DNA from: JAVBSN01 sp031556525
GTDB taxonomy: Bacteria; Bacillota; Clostridia; Lachnospirales; Lachnospiraceae
NCBI GenBank assembly: GCA_031556525.1
Contig: JAVBSS010000019.1
Span: forward strand, 1-64,000
Reading direction: 5' to 3'
Length of the DNA: 64,000 nucleotides
Below are positions 32,916 through 41,262 of the stretch, one piece after another. The notes under the pieces are model-generated. The model saw only the letters and a list, made by a program, of their open reading frames with translations, did no database searches and had not been told where the DNA came from. The position numbers and the translations under genes are program-made. Every line of letters begins with the position of its first letter. Position 1 is the stretch's first letter.

Positions 32916-35638
32916 AACCAATTTCTTTAGTAATTAGTGGATGGGGGCCATATGGTTCTGTAGAAAGTATAGATTTTACACAATTTAATAATAGTATATT
33001 TCTAATTACAGGAATTACAGGAGCTGGAAAGACTACGATATTTGATGGTATTACATATGCATTATATGCAAGTGTTAGTGGTAGCTTTAGAAAAAAAGAT
33101 TGTCTAAGAAGTGATTATGCATTAGATGATGTGGAAACTTTTGTTGAGCTAAGATTTCTGCATAGAGGAGAAGAATATGTAGTAAAGAGGAGTCCGTCAT
33201 ATTCACGTAAAAAACGTAGAGGTGATGGATATACAGAGACTAAAGAAGAGGCAACTCTTGTGTTGCCTGATAATACAATGATAGTGGGTAATAATGAAGT
33301 TAACAGCAAAATAGTAAATATATTGGGAATAACTTATGAACAATATAAAAAAGTATCTATGATAGCACAAGGAGAATTTCAGACACTATTATCTGAGAAG
33401 ACGGATAAGAGAGTAGAAGCATTTAGAAATATATTTAATACATTCATATATAATAAGTTAGAGGAAATTTCGGGAGAAAGAGCGAGAACTATAAAATCAA
33501 AAATAAATGAAAATGATATAACTATAGACGGTATAATGAGTACCATGTCTTTGGATGAAGAAAAATATATAGATTGTATAGGAAAGAAAGATTATATAGA
33601 ATTTGCCGATAAGATTAATGATGAACTTGAAGAAGATGAGGCAGTAATTGTTAGTTATAATGAGAGATTAAATCATATAGAGAAGGCATCTAATGATTTA
33701 ATTTCAAAGATAAATACAGAAGAAATAAATGATAGAAATATAAAAAAAGCAAATGAATTAATACAAAAAAATGATGAGCTATTAGAAGAATTGCAAGTTG
33801 TAAAAGAAGAAAGACAGCGCTTATCAGACAGAAGTATTGAAATAGAAGAATTAAAGATTAAGCTATTTCAAGCTCAAAGTGCATTAACAAATTTTGAAAA
33901 AATAAATAAATTGGATAGTAGTGTAGAGAAATCTAAGGTTGAGGCTGAGGCATTGAAACTGCAGATAGATAGATTGAAACAAGATGTAGATACTGATAAG
34001 AAAAGTATAGAATTGAATACAGAGTATATAACACAATTAGGTGATATTGATAAAAAAATATCAGATATTACTATAGATTTGAATAATCTAGAAAATAAGA
34101 AAAAAGTAATTGATAATTTAATTGAGAAAAACAAAGAAAATATAATAGCTAGTAATAGTTTGAAAAAATATCAAGATGAATATGAGAAGATATTAAATCA
34201 AAAAAATATAGTAAAGAAAGAATTAGACGATTTAAATGATAATTATAATAAGTCACTAATTGGAATAGTCGTATCAAGATTTTTTGCGGAAGATAAACCA
34301 TGCCCTGTGTGTGGATCTATGGATCATCCCCAAGTAGCACCGATTTCAAAGAATCTTCCTACAGAAGAAGACCTTGAAGTAAAACAAAAAGAATATGAAA
34401 GAATTAGTCAGGAATGTGATGTTTCTCATATTAGGGCACGTGAGCAAAAAGTGCAATGTGATACTCTTATAAAGAAATATAATGAATTGTTAGAAGATTA
34501 TAATTTAAAGGATATTGTTTTAGAAGATGAAGCGCAGAAAATAGCAGAAGATTATAATTTGCAAGAAAGAATATCAGCACAATTACATGAGGACAGAAAA
34601 AATAGAGAATTAAAGAATCATGAAATAGAAGACTTAAATAAGCGTATAGAGAAAAATTTACTTGATATAGATACACTTAATGTAAAACTAGAGGAAATTA
34701 GTCATGAAATAATTAAAAATCAAGAAATTGCTCGAGAAACTAGAGAAGGTATATCTAAAGAGTTTAAAGATACGTTAGAAGTTGAAGAATATGTATATTT
34801 GACGAAGATATCACTTGAGACTTACGAAAAGAAAAAAGAGAAGATTGAGAATATCTATCAGAAATTAAACACAAAAATCCAAAGTAACAAAGGAATAATA
34901 GAAGAGCTTAAAAGCAGCATTATGTCTAATGATAGTGTAGAGGATAAAATAGTAATATTGAAACAAGAATTAGAACAATTTAATGCTGAGAAAGAGGATA
35001 TAAATAAAAACAGAGATGAATTATTATCTAAAATAAAAGCTAATAGAAGCGGAGTGGAGAAAATACTTAAGCAGTATAAGATTAATGCTACATTGTATGA
35101 AAAGTATGGAGTAGTAGGAAAAATATCTTCTTTGTTCAACGGTAATAACAATAATAAGATTAGATTAGAACATTATATAATGAGTTCATATTTTGATGAT
35201 ATGATAATGGCGGCTAATAAAAGACTAGAAATAATGAGTGGCGGTATATACAAAATATTTAGAGTATCTAAAGTTCTAGATGGAAGAAAAAAAGATATAT
35301 TAGAACTAGAAGTGTTAGATTGTCAAATAGGAAAGAAAAGGCCAGTAACTACATTATCGGGAGGAGAACAATTTCAGGTAGCGCTAGCTATGGCTTTAGG
35401 TATGTCTGATATAATTCAAAGTAGTGTGGGTGGAATAGAATTAGATGTACTATTTATTGATGAAGGATTTGCAACATTAGATAGTGGTGCTAGACAATTG
35501 GCTATAGAGACTTTAATAAAACTTACCAAAGATGATATTTCGGTAGGTATTATTTCACATGTAGAAGAGTTGAGAGAGAGAATTGATAATAATATACAGA
35601 TTATAAAAGGTGTAAATGGGAGTTATATTCTATCTTAA
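32912..35638 (+). CDS. sbcC: Exonuclease SbcCD, C subunit (ATPase)
   Basis: The 908-residue Rad50-type ATPase starts at GTG 32912. Walker A is GITGAGKTT (about residue 33), with the Q-loop VSMIAQGEF near residue 150. Two long coiled coils flank the zinc hook CPVCGSMDHP (near residue 465). The C-terminal lobe has the ABC signature LSGGEQFQVALA and Walker B VLFIDEGFATLD. It tethers DNA ends and powers SbcD. Length and order are normal. It ends 34 bases before a tRNA promoter. Confidence 0.95.
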   Translation: MKPISLVISGWGPYGSVESIDFTQFNNSIFLITGITGAGKTTIFDGITYALYASVSGSFRKKDCLRSDYALDDVETFVELRFLHRGEEYVVKRSPSYSRKKRRGDGYTETKEEATLVLPDNTMIVGNNEVNSKIVNILGITYEQYKKVSMIAQGEFQTLLSEKTDKRVEAFRNIFNTFIYNKLEEISGERARTIKSKINENDITIDGIMSTMSLDEEKYIDCIGKKDYIEFADKINDELEEDEAVIVSYNERLNHIEKASNDLISKINTEEINDRNIKKANELIQKNDELLEELQVVKEERQRLSDRSIEIEELKIKLFQAQSALTNFEKINKLDSSVEKSKVEAEALKLQIDRLKQDVDTDKKSIELNTEYITQLGDIDKKISDITIDLNNLENKKKVIDNLIEKNKENIIASNSLKKYQDEYEKILNQKNIVKKELDDLNDNYNKSLIGIVVSRFFAEDKPCPVCGSMDHPQVAPISKNLPTEEDLEVKQKEYERISQECDVSHIRAREQKVQCDTLIKKYNELLEDYNLKDIVLEDEAQKIAEDYNLQERISAQLHEDRKNRELKNHEIEDLNKRIEKNLLDIDTLNVKLEEISHEIIKNQEIARETREGISKEFKDTLEVEEYVYLTKISLETYEKKKEKIENIYQKLNTKIQSNKGIIEELKSSIMSNDSVEDKIVILKQELEQFNAEKEDINKNRDELLSKIKANRSGVEKILKQYKINATLYEKYGVVGKISSLFNGNNNNKIRLEHYIMSSYFDDMIMAANKRLEIMSGGIYKIFRVSKVLDGRKKDILELEVLDCQIGKKRPVTTLSGGEQFQVALAMALGMSDIIQSSVGGIELDVLFIDEGFATLDSGARQLAIETLIKLTKDDISVGIISHVEELRERIDNNIQIIKGVNGSYILS

Positions 35639-35670
35639 TGAAAAAAGTAATGTTTTTTTGAAAAAAGTAC

Positions 35671-35699
35671 TTGACTTTTAATCAATGTTTTAATATACT
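35671..35699 (+). promoter_or_regulatory. Promoter of the tRNA operon
   Basis: TTGACT (35671-35676), a 17-base spacer and TATACT (35694-35699) form a strong promoter. Transcription should start about 15 bases before tRNA-Val. Confidence 0.8.
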
Positions 35700-35721
35700 A
35701 ACAAATGTGTCAAAAACACAT

Positions 35722-35794
35722 GGGATCATAGCTCAGCTGGGAGAGCACCTGCCTTACAAGCAGGGGGTCACAGGTTCGAGCCCTGTTGGTCCCA
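35722..35794 (+). tRNA. tRNA-Val (anticodon UAC)
   Basis: The 73-nt cloverleaf has a 7-bp acceptor stem (GGGATCA with TGGTCCC, one G.U), D-loop AGCTCAGCTGGGAGAGC, anticodon loop CTTACAA (UAC, valine) and T-arm GGTTCGAG. The 3' CCA is not encoded. The U34 of this tRNA is a usual target for the TrhP/TrmR-type modification encoded in this window. Confidence 0.97.
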
Positions 35795-35951
35795 TCGGCA
35801 GAGAACTGGCATTGAATATTTGGCGAGATATTTTCGAGCCTAGTATGAAAGCCCATCCCGACACTTCGTGAGGTGTTTTCGAACGAAAGTAGAGTGGATG
35901 TTGCAAGTCGAAGATGACTCGGCAGAGAACAACTGTTGAATAATTTAATAT
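35795..35951 (+). ncRNA. Structured repeat element, copy B, inside the tRNA operon
   Basis: The whole 157-base spacer between the two tRNAs holds one complete unit of the element seen after comEC. GGCAGAGAAC stands at 35797-35806 and again at 35921-35930. Between them are hairpin B1 (35816-35846; T.T mismatch, G.A/A.G step, closing G-C/A-T, loop TATTT) and the two-level hairpin B2 (inner 35863-35890, loop TGTTT; outer CATCC 35854-35858 with GGATG 35896-35900). A small third hairpin, AGTC/GACT, lies at 35906-35919. RNase P and 3' tRNA processing would release the spacer as a separate RNA. Function unknown. Confidence 0.5.
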
Positions 35952-36025
35952 GGCGGGATAGCTCAGTTGGCTAGAGCACACGGTTCATACCCGTGGTGTC
36001 GGGGGTTCAAATCCCTTTCCCGCTA
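35952..36025 (+). tRNA. tRNA-Met (elongator, anticodon CAU)
   Basis: The 74-nt cloverleaf has acceptor GGCGGGA/TCCCGCT (first pair G.U), D-loop AGCTCAGTTGGCTAGAGC, anticodon loop TTCATAC and T-arm GGTTCAAAT. The body closely matches the elongator tRNA-Met of Bacillus. The first acceptor pair and lack of the initiator C1-A72 mismatch argue against initiator tRNA. CCA is not encoded. Confidence 0.94.
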
Positions 36026-36035
36026 CTAGATAATT

Positions 36036-36071
36036 ATCTTGGAAATTCAAAGAATTCTCCAAGATTTTTTC
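36036..36071 (+). terminator. Terminator of the tRNA operon
   Basis: ATCTTGG (36036-36042) pairs with CCAAGAT (36059-36065), with an inner AATTC/GAATT stem, and TTTTTT follows. Confidence 0.85.
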
Positions 36072-36119
36072 TTTTATATAAAAAATATTATAAATTACTA
36101 AAAATAATAACAATTGTGT

Positions 36120-36148
36120 TTGATAACTTCCTTCTGGTAATGTATAAT
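36120..36148 (+). promoter_or_regulatory. Promoter of cheX
   Basis: TTGATA (36120-36125), a 17-base spacer and a consensus TATAAT (36143-36148) form a strong promoter. The leader before cheX is about 75 bases. Confidence 0.75.
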
Positions 36149-36230
36149 GGTATAAGATAGATTCAGGGGGCAATTGTGCTAAAATGTTTTAGCAGTATTT
36201 ACTAAATATATAGACAGAGAGGTACTTGCA

Positions 36231-36710
36231 ATGAAAAAAGGACTAGATGTTAATAATATTAATCCGTTTCTACAATCTAGTATATCTATATTTGAAAATG
36301 TGACGACACTTAAACTTGGAGTGGGCAAGCCGATGTTGGCAAGTCTTAGCTTTCAAGATGCTACCTATACGATACAAGTAGGTGTAACTGGGGAGATGAA
36401 AGGACAAGTTATATTAGTTATGTCTGAAAATAATGCTAAGGACATAGCAAGTAGAATGATGTTTGGAATGCCAGTTGATAGTTTGGATGAGATGGCGTGT
36501 TCTGCGCTTAATGAATTGAGTAATATGATAATGGGAAATACCGCAACTATTTTTTCAACACAAGGTAAATTGATAGACATAACACCTCCTATTGCAATGT
36601 TAGGAACTAATATGAAAATCAATTCAGATATAGAGGGAATTAAAGTACCACTATTGAATGAAGGTTTGGAATATATAAGTTTATACATTTGTGTTTATGA
36701 GGAGAAATAA
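36231..36710 (+). CDS. cheX: Chemotaxis phosphatase CheX-like protein
   Basis: The 159-residue protein resembles CheX/CheC phosphatases, which remove phosphate from CheY-P. The catalytic ExxN motif lies in ALNELSNMIMGN, and there is a second helix pattern in the C-terminal half. Only one clear ExxN is present, as in CheX. It is not beside other che or flagellar genes, so it may act on a receiver domain in another pathway such as pili. AGAGAGGTACTTGCA upstream of the ATG supports the start. It is apparently a single-gene unit. Confidence 0.82.
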   Translation: MKKGLDVNNINPFLQSSISIFENVTTLKLGVGKPMLASLSFQDATYTIQVGVTGEMKGQVILVMSENNAKDIASRMMFGMPVDSLDEMACSALNELSNMIMGNTATIFSTQGKLIDITPPIAMLGTNMKINSDIEGIKVPLLNEGLEYISLYICVYEEK

Positions 36711-36745
36711 CTGAAATAAAATGCGAAAAATAGATAATTATGTTG

Positions 36746-36774
36746 TTGACAATATAGTTTATATTTGTTAGTAT
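36746..36774 (+). promoter_or_regulatory. Promoter of guaB
   Basis: TTGACA (36746-36751), a 17-base spacer and TAGTAT (36769-36774) form the promoter. I see no purine riboswitch in the short leader. Confidence 0.7.
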
Positions 36775-36829
36775 TTTTAACAATTAATTTAAAAAGTGAA
36801 ATTTGTATATAGGAAAGAGAGAAATAAAA

Positions 36830-38281
36830 ATGAGTAAGATTATAGGTGAAGGAATTACGTTTGATGATGTGTTATTAGTACCTGCTTTTTCGGAGGTAAT
36901 ACCTAATGATGTAGATCTAAGAACTAATTTAACAAAGAAAATACAATTACAGATACCACTTATGAGTTCAGGTATGGATACAGTTACAGAGCATAGAATG
37001 GCAATAGCAATGGCTAGACAAGGTGGTATAGGAGTTATTCATAAAAACATGTCTATAGCACAACAAGCTGATGAAGTAGATAAAGTAAAGCGTTCTGAGA
37101 ATGGAGTAATATCGGATCCGTTTTCATTATCATCAGACAATACATTAGATGATGCAGATAAGTTAATGGCTAAGTTTAGAATATCAGGAGTACCTATTAC
37201 TGATAATGGTAAGTTAGTTGGTATTATAACAAATAGAGATTTAAAATTTGAAGAAGATTACACAAAGAAGATTAGTGAATCAATGACTACAGAAGGCTTA
37301 ATTACAGCCAAAGAAGGAATTACGCTAGAAGAAGCTAAGAAGATATTAGCTAAGGCTAGAAAAGAGAAATTACCTATAGTAGATGATAACTTTAACCTAA
37401 AGGGACTTATCACTATCAAAGATATTGAGAAGCAAATAAAATATCCTAATGCAGCTAAAGATTCACAAGGAAGATTACTTTGTGCAGCAGCAGTTGGAGT
37501 AACACCAGATATTTTAGATAGAGTAGATGAATTAGTTAAAGCAAAAGTAGATGCTATAGTAATTGACACAGCTCATGGACATTCTTCTAACGTATTGAAG
37601 ACTTTTAAATTAGTTAAAGAGAAATATCCAGAATTACAAGTTATTGCAGGTAATGTTGCAACAAGAAGTGGTGCACAGGCAATGATAGATATGGGAGTAG
37701 ATGCAGTTAAGATAGGTATTGGACCTGGTTCAATCTGTACAACAAGAGTAGTAGCAGGAATTGGTGTTCCACAGATTACAGCTATTATGGAAGCATATGC
37801 AGTAGCTAAAGAAGCTGGTATACCAGTTATAGCTGATGGTGGTATCAAATATTCAGGAGATATTACAAAAGCGTTAGCTGCAGGTGCTAATGTATGTATG
37901 ATGGGAAGTTTGTTTGCAGGAACTGATGAGTCACCAGGAGAATTTGAATTATATCAAGGACGTAAATATAAAGTATATAGAGGTATGGGTTCCATTGCAG
38001 CTATGGAGTGTGGAAGTAAGGATAGATATTTCCAAGCAAATGCTAAGAAATTAGTTCCAGAAGGTGTAGAAGGACGTGTAGCATATAAGGGTACTGTTGA
38101 AGATACTGTATTCCAATTACTTGGAGGACTTAGATCAGGTATGGGATATTGTGGAGCACAGACTATAGCAGATTTACAAGTGAAAGCAGAGTTTGTTAAG
38201 ATATCGGCAGCATCATTAAAAGAAAGTCACCCACATGATATACAGATTACAAAAGAAGCACCTAACTATAGTGTAGAATAA
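36830..38281 (+). CDS. guaB: IMP dehydrogenase
   Basis: The 483-residue enzyme oxidises IMP to XMP, the committed step of GMP synthesis. GEGITFDDVLLVPAFSEV opens the TIM barrel; two CBS domains are inserted at about residues 90-200. The catalytic Cys lies in IGPGSICTTRVV (near residue 300), and SSGMDTVTEHRMA-type and GMGSIAAMECGSKDRY flap motifs are present. The ATG at 36830 follows GGAAAGAGA; the in-frame codon at 36803 is not needed. A strong terminator ends it, and it has its own promoter. Confidence 0.97.
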   Translation: MSKIIGEGITFDDVLLVPAFSEVIPNDVDLRTNLTKKIQLQIPLMSSGMDTVTEHRMAIAMARQGGIGVIHKNMSIAQQADEVDKVKRSENGVISDPFSLSSDNTLDDADKLMAKFRISGVPITDNGKLVGIITNRDLKFEEDYTKKISESMTTEGLITAKEGITLEEAKKILAKARKEKLPIVDDNFNLKGLITIKDIEKQIKYPNAAKDSQGRLLCAAAVGVTPDILDRVDELVKAKVDAIVIDTAHGHSSNVLKTFKLVKEKYPELQVIAGNVATRSGAQAMIDMGVDAVKIGIGPGSICTTRVVAGIGVPQITAIMEAYAVAKEAGIPVIADGGIKYSGDITKALAAGANVCMMGSLFAGTDESPGEFELYQGRKYKVYRGMGSIAAMECGSKDRYFQANAKKLVPEGVEGRVAYKGTVEDTVFQLLGGLRSGMGYCGAQTIADLQVKAEFVKISAASLKESHPHDIQITKEAPNYSVE

Positions 38282-38287
38282 ATTATT

Positions 38288-38321
38288 AAGCGGATATGTA
38301 TATGAACATATTCGCTTTTTT
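38288..38321 (+). terminator. Terminator after guaB
   Basis: AAGCGGATATGT and ACATATTCGCTT pair (one G.U), followed by a T-run. Confidence 0.85.
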
Positions 38322-38382
38322 ATGTATATTTTTGAAGTGTTAGCAAATAATAACTATAATAAAGTTAGAGAGGATGGTTAGT

Positions 38383-38808
38383 TTGCTTAATAGTAATAAA
38401 ATATACAAATACTTATCAATGTTTCTTTTAGGGGGATTTGCTTACTATTTTCTAGAAATTTTGTATAGGGGATATTCGCATATATCAATGATAATTTGTG
38501 GAGGATTATGTTTTATACTTACAGGACTTATTAATCAAGCATTTGGATTTAATGTTGCGTTGATTAGCCAAATGGTTATGGGATCAGTTATAATAACAGC
38601 TATAGAATTTATAACGGGAGTAGTGGTAAATATTTGGTTGAAGTTAGATGTATGGGATTATTCAGAGGTTCCATATAATTTGTTTGGACAAATATGTCTG
38701 CCATATTCTATTATATGGATGGGATTATCTTTAGTATGTATATTGGTTGATGATTTTATAAGATACAAGATATTTGATGAAGATAAGGCAAGTTATAAAA
38801 TTATATAA
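38383..38808 (+). CDS. Putative ABC-transporter-type membrane protein (PF06541-like)
   Basis: The 141-residue protein has four hydrophobic segments and the PF06541 (putative ABC-transporter type IV) pattern: FAYYFLEILYRGYSHISM, ITAIEFITGVVVNIWLKLDVWDYSEVPYNLFGQICLPYS. The tryptophan/tyrosine-rich WDYSEVPYN segment is characteristic. The family has no proven function despite the name. I prefer TTG 38383 as start because GAGAGG lies 7-12 bases before it, whereas the ATG at 38374 directly abuts that site. It stands alone after guaB. Confidence 0.72.
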   Translation: MLNSNKIYKYLSMFLLGGFAYYFLEILYRGYSHISMIICGGLCFILTGLINQAFGFNVALISQMVMGSVIITAIEFITGVVVNIWLKLDVWDYSEVPYNLFGQICLPYSIIWMGLSLVCILVDDFIRYKIFDEDKASYKII

Positions 38809-38818
38809 ATAACTTAAA

Positions 38819-38881
38819 TAGGCTACTGCTAATTACAACATTGATAAAAATATCAGTATGTTGTAAAATAGTAGTAGCCTA
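38819..38881. repeat. Long imperfect hairpin between convergent genes
   Basis: The 63-base inverted repeat pairs TAGGCTACTGCTA with TAGTAGTAGCCTA (one mismatch) and the inner ACAACAT with ATGTTGT, around TGATAAAAATATCA. There is no long T-run on either side. It may still stop transcription from both convergent genes, or be a small palindromic repeat. Confidence 0.65.
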
Positions 38882-38903
38882 ATGTGAATTAAACTTATGT
38901 GCA

Positions 38904-39137
38904 CTATGGTTCAAGAGGAGACATCTTAAGTCCTTTAAATGTTTTGGTATACATATTTTTCTCGTCTTGGTAAAGCATTATGCCACGAGCGCCGTCCTTT
39001 ACTATATATGCGTACTTATTTTTTTGGACGTTCATATATAATACCTCGTCAACATTTAATTCTTTTGCTTTGGCTTTGGCAGTATATATATTCAAAGGTT
39101 CAAGTTTGTATTTTTTAATTGCTTGATCTACTGTCAT
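38904..39137 (-). CDS. Conserved-looking small protein of unknown function
   Basis: The 77-residue protein starts at ATG 39137 with a strong AGGAGGTGG 5-6 bases before it, which is the best evidence that the gene is real. It is lysine-rich (KAKAKELNVDEVLYMNVQKNKYAYIVKDG). The N-terminal TVDQAIKKYKLEP suggests a short helix-turn-helix or helical start and the C-terminal half looks like a small beta unit. I do not recognise a family. It is convergent with the PF06541-like gene and divergent from queH. Confidence 0.7.
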   Translation of the reverse strand: MTVDQAIKKYKLEPLNIYTAKAKAKELNVDEVLYMNVQKNKYAYIVKDGARGIMLYQDEKNMYTKTFKGLKMSPLEP

Positions 39138-39340
39138 GTTGCCACCTCCTATGTGTAAATTCTATATATTTATGCAAAAAATTATGCAAAATTCATTGAT
39201 ATTAATTATAACTTTTATCTTAATAATAGTATATTGTATATTGTTAACAAAGTCAATTGGTAATAGTGCACAAATATGTGCGAAAACTATGACCTTAATA
39301 AGGGGTTGTATTGTAAATTTAAATAAAGAGGTAAATTTGT

Positions 39341-39964
39341 ATGAAACAAATTGTGAATTTTCAACAAAAAACAGATTCAGTTATTGAACAAATCATGGAG
39401 TCAGGGAAAATACCTACGCTATTGATACATAGTTGTTGTGCTCCGTGTAGTAGTTATGTATTAGAATATTTAACAAAGTACTTTAATGTTACTATTTTTT
39501 ATTATAATCCTAATATTTTTCCAGAGGATGAATATAGGAACAGAAAAGAAGAGCAACAAAGATTTGTCGAGGGTATACAATGGAGTAACAAAGTTACATT
39601 TGTTGAAGGCGAGTACATACCTGAAGATTTTTATAATATAGCAAGAGGGTTAGAAACTGTTCCAGAAGGTGGAGAGCGTTGTTATAAGTGTTATCTTCAA
39701 CGAATGGAAAAAGCAGCAATATATGCCAAAGAAAATGGTTATGATTATTTTACGACTACCTTGTCAATAAGTCCTCACAAAAACGCAACTTGGATTAATG
39801 AGATAGGAGAGGAACTATCAAATAGTTATAATGTTAATTATCTGTATGCTGATTTTAAGAAGAAAAATGGATATAAGAGATCTATAGAATTATCAAAGGA
39901 ATATAATTTGTATAGACAAGAATACTGTGGATGTATATATTCGAAGACAAAGGAAGAGAAATAA
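39341..39964 (+). CDS. queH: Epoxyqueuosine reductase QueH
   Basis: The 207-residue protein is the QueH type (DUF208) that performs the last step of queuosine formation at G34 of tRNAs with GUN anticodons. LIHSCCAPCSSY near the N-terminus and CYKCYLQRME, EYCGCIYS later carry the conserved cysteines, which bind iron-sulfur and metal. The length is normal. It has AAAGAGGTAAA before the ATG at 39341. It is used instead of the cobalamin-dependent QueG. No other queuosine gene is in the window, so import or salvage is possible. Confidence 0.93.
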   Translation: MKQIVNFQQKTDSVIEQIMESGKIPTLLIHSCCAPCSSYVLEYLTKYFNVTIFYYNPNIFPEDEYRNRKEEQQRFVEGIQWSNKVTFVEGEYIPEDFYNIARGLETVPEGGERCYKCYLQRMEKAAIYAKENGYDYFTTTLSISPHKNATWINEIGEELSNSYNVNYLYADFKKKNGYKRSIELSKEYNLYRQEYCGCIYSKTKEEK

Positions 39965-39976
39965 TATAATTAAGGG

Positions 39977-40003
39977 CAAGTTGCTTAGGCAACTTGTTGT
40001 TTA
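39977..40003 (+). terminator. Terminator after queH
   Basis: CAAGTTGC (39977-39984) and GCAACTTG (39989-39996) flank a TTAG loop, followed by TTGTTTATG. The stem resembles that after argB (GTTGCCC) in composition. Confidence 0.7.
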
Positions 40004-40042
40004 TGTTATGAACTTAATATAATTAGGTAATTTTGAAAAACC

Positions 40043-40071
40043 TTGTTTTTATAAAAGTCATGTGATAGAAT
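40043..40071 (+). promoter_or_regulatory. Promoter of carAB
   Basis: TTGTTT (40043-40048), a 17-base spacer and TAGAAT (40066-40071). The predicted start near 40078 leaves a leader of about 110 bases that contains a terminator-like hairpin. Confidence 0.6.
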
Positions 40072-40094
40072 TCTAACAATTTAAGTACCTATAG

Positions 40095-40141
40095 AAAAAG
40101 ACTCTTCGAGGATGATCTCGAACCTTTGTGTCTTTTTTTTT
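40095..40141 (+). terminator. Terminator-like hairpin in the carA leader (possible attenuator)
   Basis: AAAAAGAC (40095-40102) pairs with GTCTTTTT (40130-40137) and an inner TTCGAG/CTCGAA stem has loop GATGAT, followed by a T-run. It lies between the carAB promoter and carA, so it could stop transcripts before the genes. I see no clear PyrR anti-antiterminator consensus. Confidence 0.6.
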
Positions 40142-40188
40142 GCCCAAAATGGCGCATTGTACAATTTGAAAGAAAGGAAATTACAATT

Positions 40189-41262
40189 ATGAAAGCTTTT
40201 CTTATTTTAGAAGATGGGAATGTATTTACAGGAAAAAGTGTAGGATCTACTAAGGAAATTGTTAGTGAAATTGTTTTTAACACATCAATGACTGGATATT
40301 TAGAGATTTTAACGGATCCTTCTTATGCAGGTCAATCTGTATGTATGACATACCCTCTTATTGGTAATTACGGAGTATGCTATGAAGATATGGAGGCAAA
40401 TAAGCCATGGCAGTCAGGCTTTATTGTAAGGGAAATTGCCAAAAGACCTAGTAATTTTCGTAGTCAAGTGAGTATTGAGAAATTCTTAACACAGAACAAT
40501 ATTACAGGTATAGAAGGAATTGATACAAGAGCCCTTACAAAGATACTTAGAGAAAAAGGTACAATGAATGGAATGATTACAACTAATGAAAATTATGATT
40601 TGGATGTAATTATACCAGTGTTAAAGAAATACACAGTCGGAAATGTTGTAATGGATGTTACGTGTAAAGAAATAGAACATTATAGTGGTGATGGATTAAA
40701 GGTTGCTGTTATTGATTTGGGAGCTAAGAAAAATATTATTAATTCATTAGTTAATAGAAAATGTGATGTAACAGTATATCCAGCAGATATTAATGCAGAA
40801 GTAATTATTAATAGCAAACCAGACGGAGTTATGTTAACTAATGGACCTGGGGATCCAAAAGAATGTTTTGTAACAATAGAAGAGATTAAGAAAATATTTG
40901 CTACAAATATTCCCATGTTTGCAATATGTCTAGGTCATCAATTATTAGCACTTGCAAATGGTGGAGATACAGAAAAAATGAAATACGGACACAGAGGAGC
41001 AAATCACCCTGTTAAAGATTTGAGAACTGGTAAAGTGTTTATATCTACTCAAAACCATGGATATATGGTTAAGGCAGAAAATTTAGATGAAAATATTGCA
41101 GAGGTTAGCTTTATAAATGTTAATGATGGTACAGTTGAAGGAGTACGCTACAAGAACAAAAAAGTTCAGACAGTTCAATTTCATCCTGAAGCATGTGCAG
41201 GACCTCTAGATACAGATTATCTATTTAATGATTTTATAAATATGATGGAGGTGTCAAAGTAA
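40189..41262 (+). CDS. carA: Carbamoyl-phosphate synthase, small subunit
   Basis: The 357-residue subunit frees ammonia from glutamine for carbamoyl phosphate synthesis. FNTSMTGYLEILTDPSYAGQ at the N-terminus and the class I amidotransferase triad in the C-terminal half are visible: MFAICLGHQLLA (Cys nucleophile), and HRGANHPV, FHPEA (His-Glu). The ATG at 40189 has AGAAAGGAAA upstream; the longer frame reaching 40126 covers the leader hairpin and is not coding. The stop and the carB start overlap (TAATG). Carbamoyl phosphate feeds both arginine and pyrimidine pathways. Confidence 0.96.
   Translation: MKAFLILEDGNVFTGKSVGSTKEIVSEIVFNTSMTGYLEILTDPSYAGQSVCMTYPLIGNYGVCYEDMEANKPWQSGFIVREIAKRPSNFRSQVSIEKFLTQNNITGIEGIDTRALTKILREKGTMNGMITTNENYDLDVIIPVLKKYTVGNVVMDVTCKEIEHYSGDGLKVAVIDLGAKKNIINSLVNRKCDVTVYPADINAEVIINSKPDGVMLTNGPGDPKECFVTIEEIKKIFATNIPMFAICLGHQLLALANGGDTEKMKYGHRGANHPVKDLRTGKVFISTQNHGYMVKAENLDENIAEVSFINVNDGTVEGVRYKNKKVQTVQFHPEACAGPLDTDYLFNDFINMMEVSK

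Noticed and set aside
35671..35981. Reading frames crossing tRNA-Val and the structured spacer on both strands
   Set aside because: They run through tRNA genes and hairpins, and no start signal is present.
36775..36829. Purine riboswitch in the guaB leader
   Set aside because: The region is too short and lacks the conserved loop sequences.
39136..39387. Small membrane protein frame before queH
   Set aside because: It overlaps the queH start out of frame, has no ribosome binding site, and its hydrophobicity comes from AT-rich DNA.
40078..40188. PyrR-binding attenuator upstream of carA
   Set aside because: The conserved PyrR loop sequence is not seen, although a terminator hairpin is.
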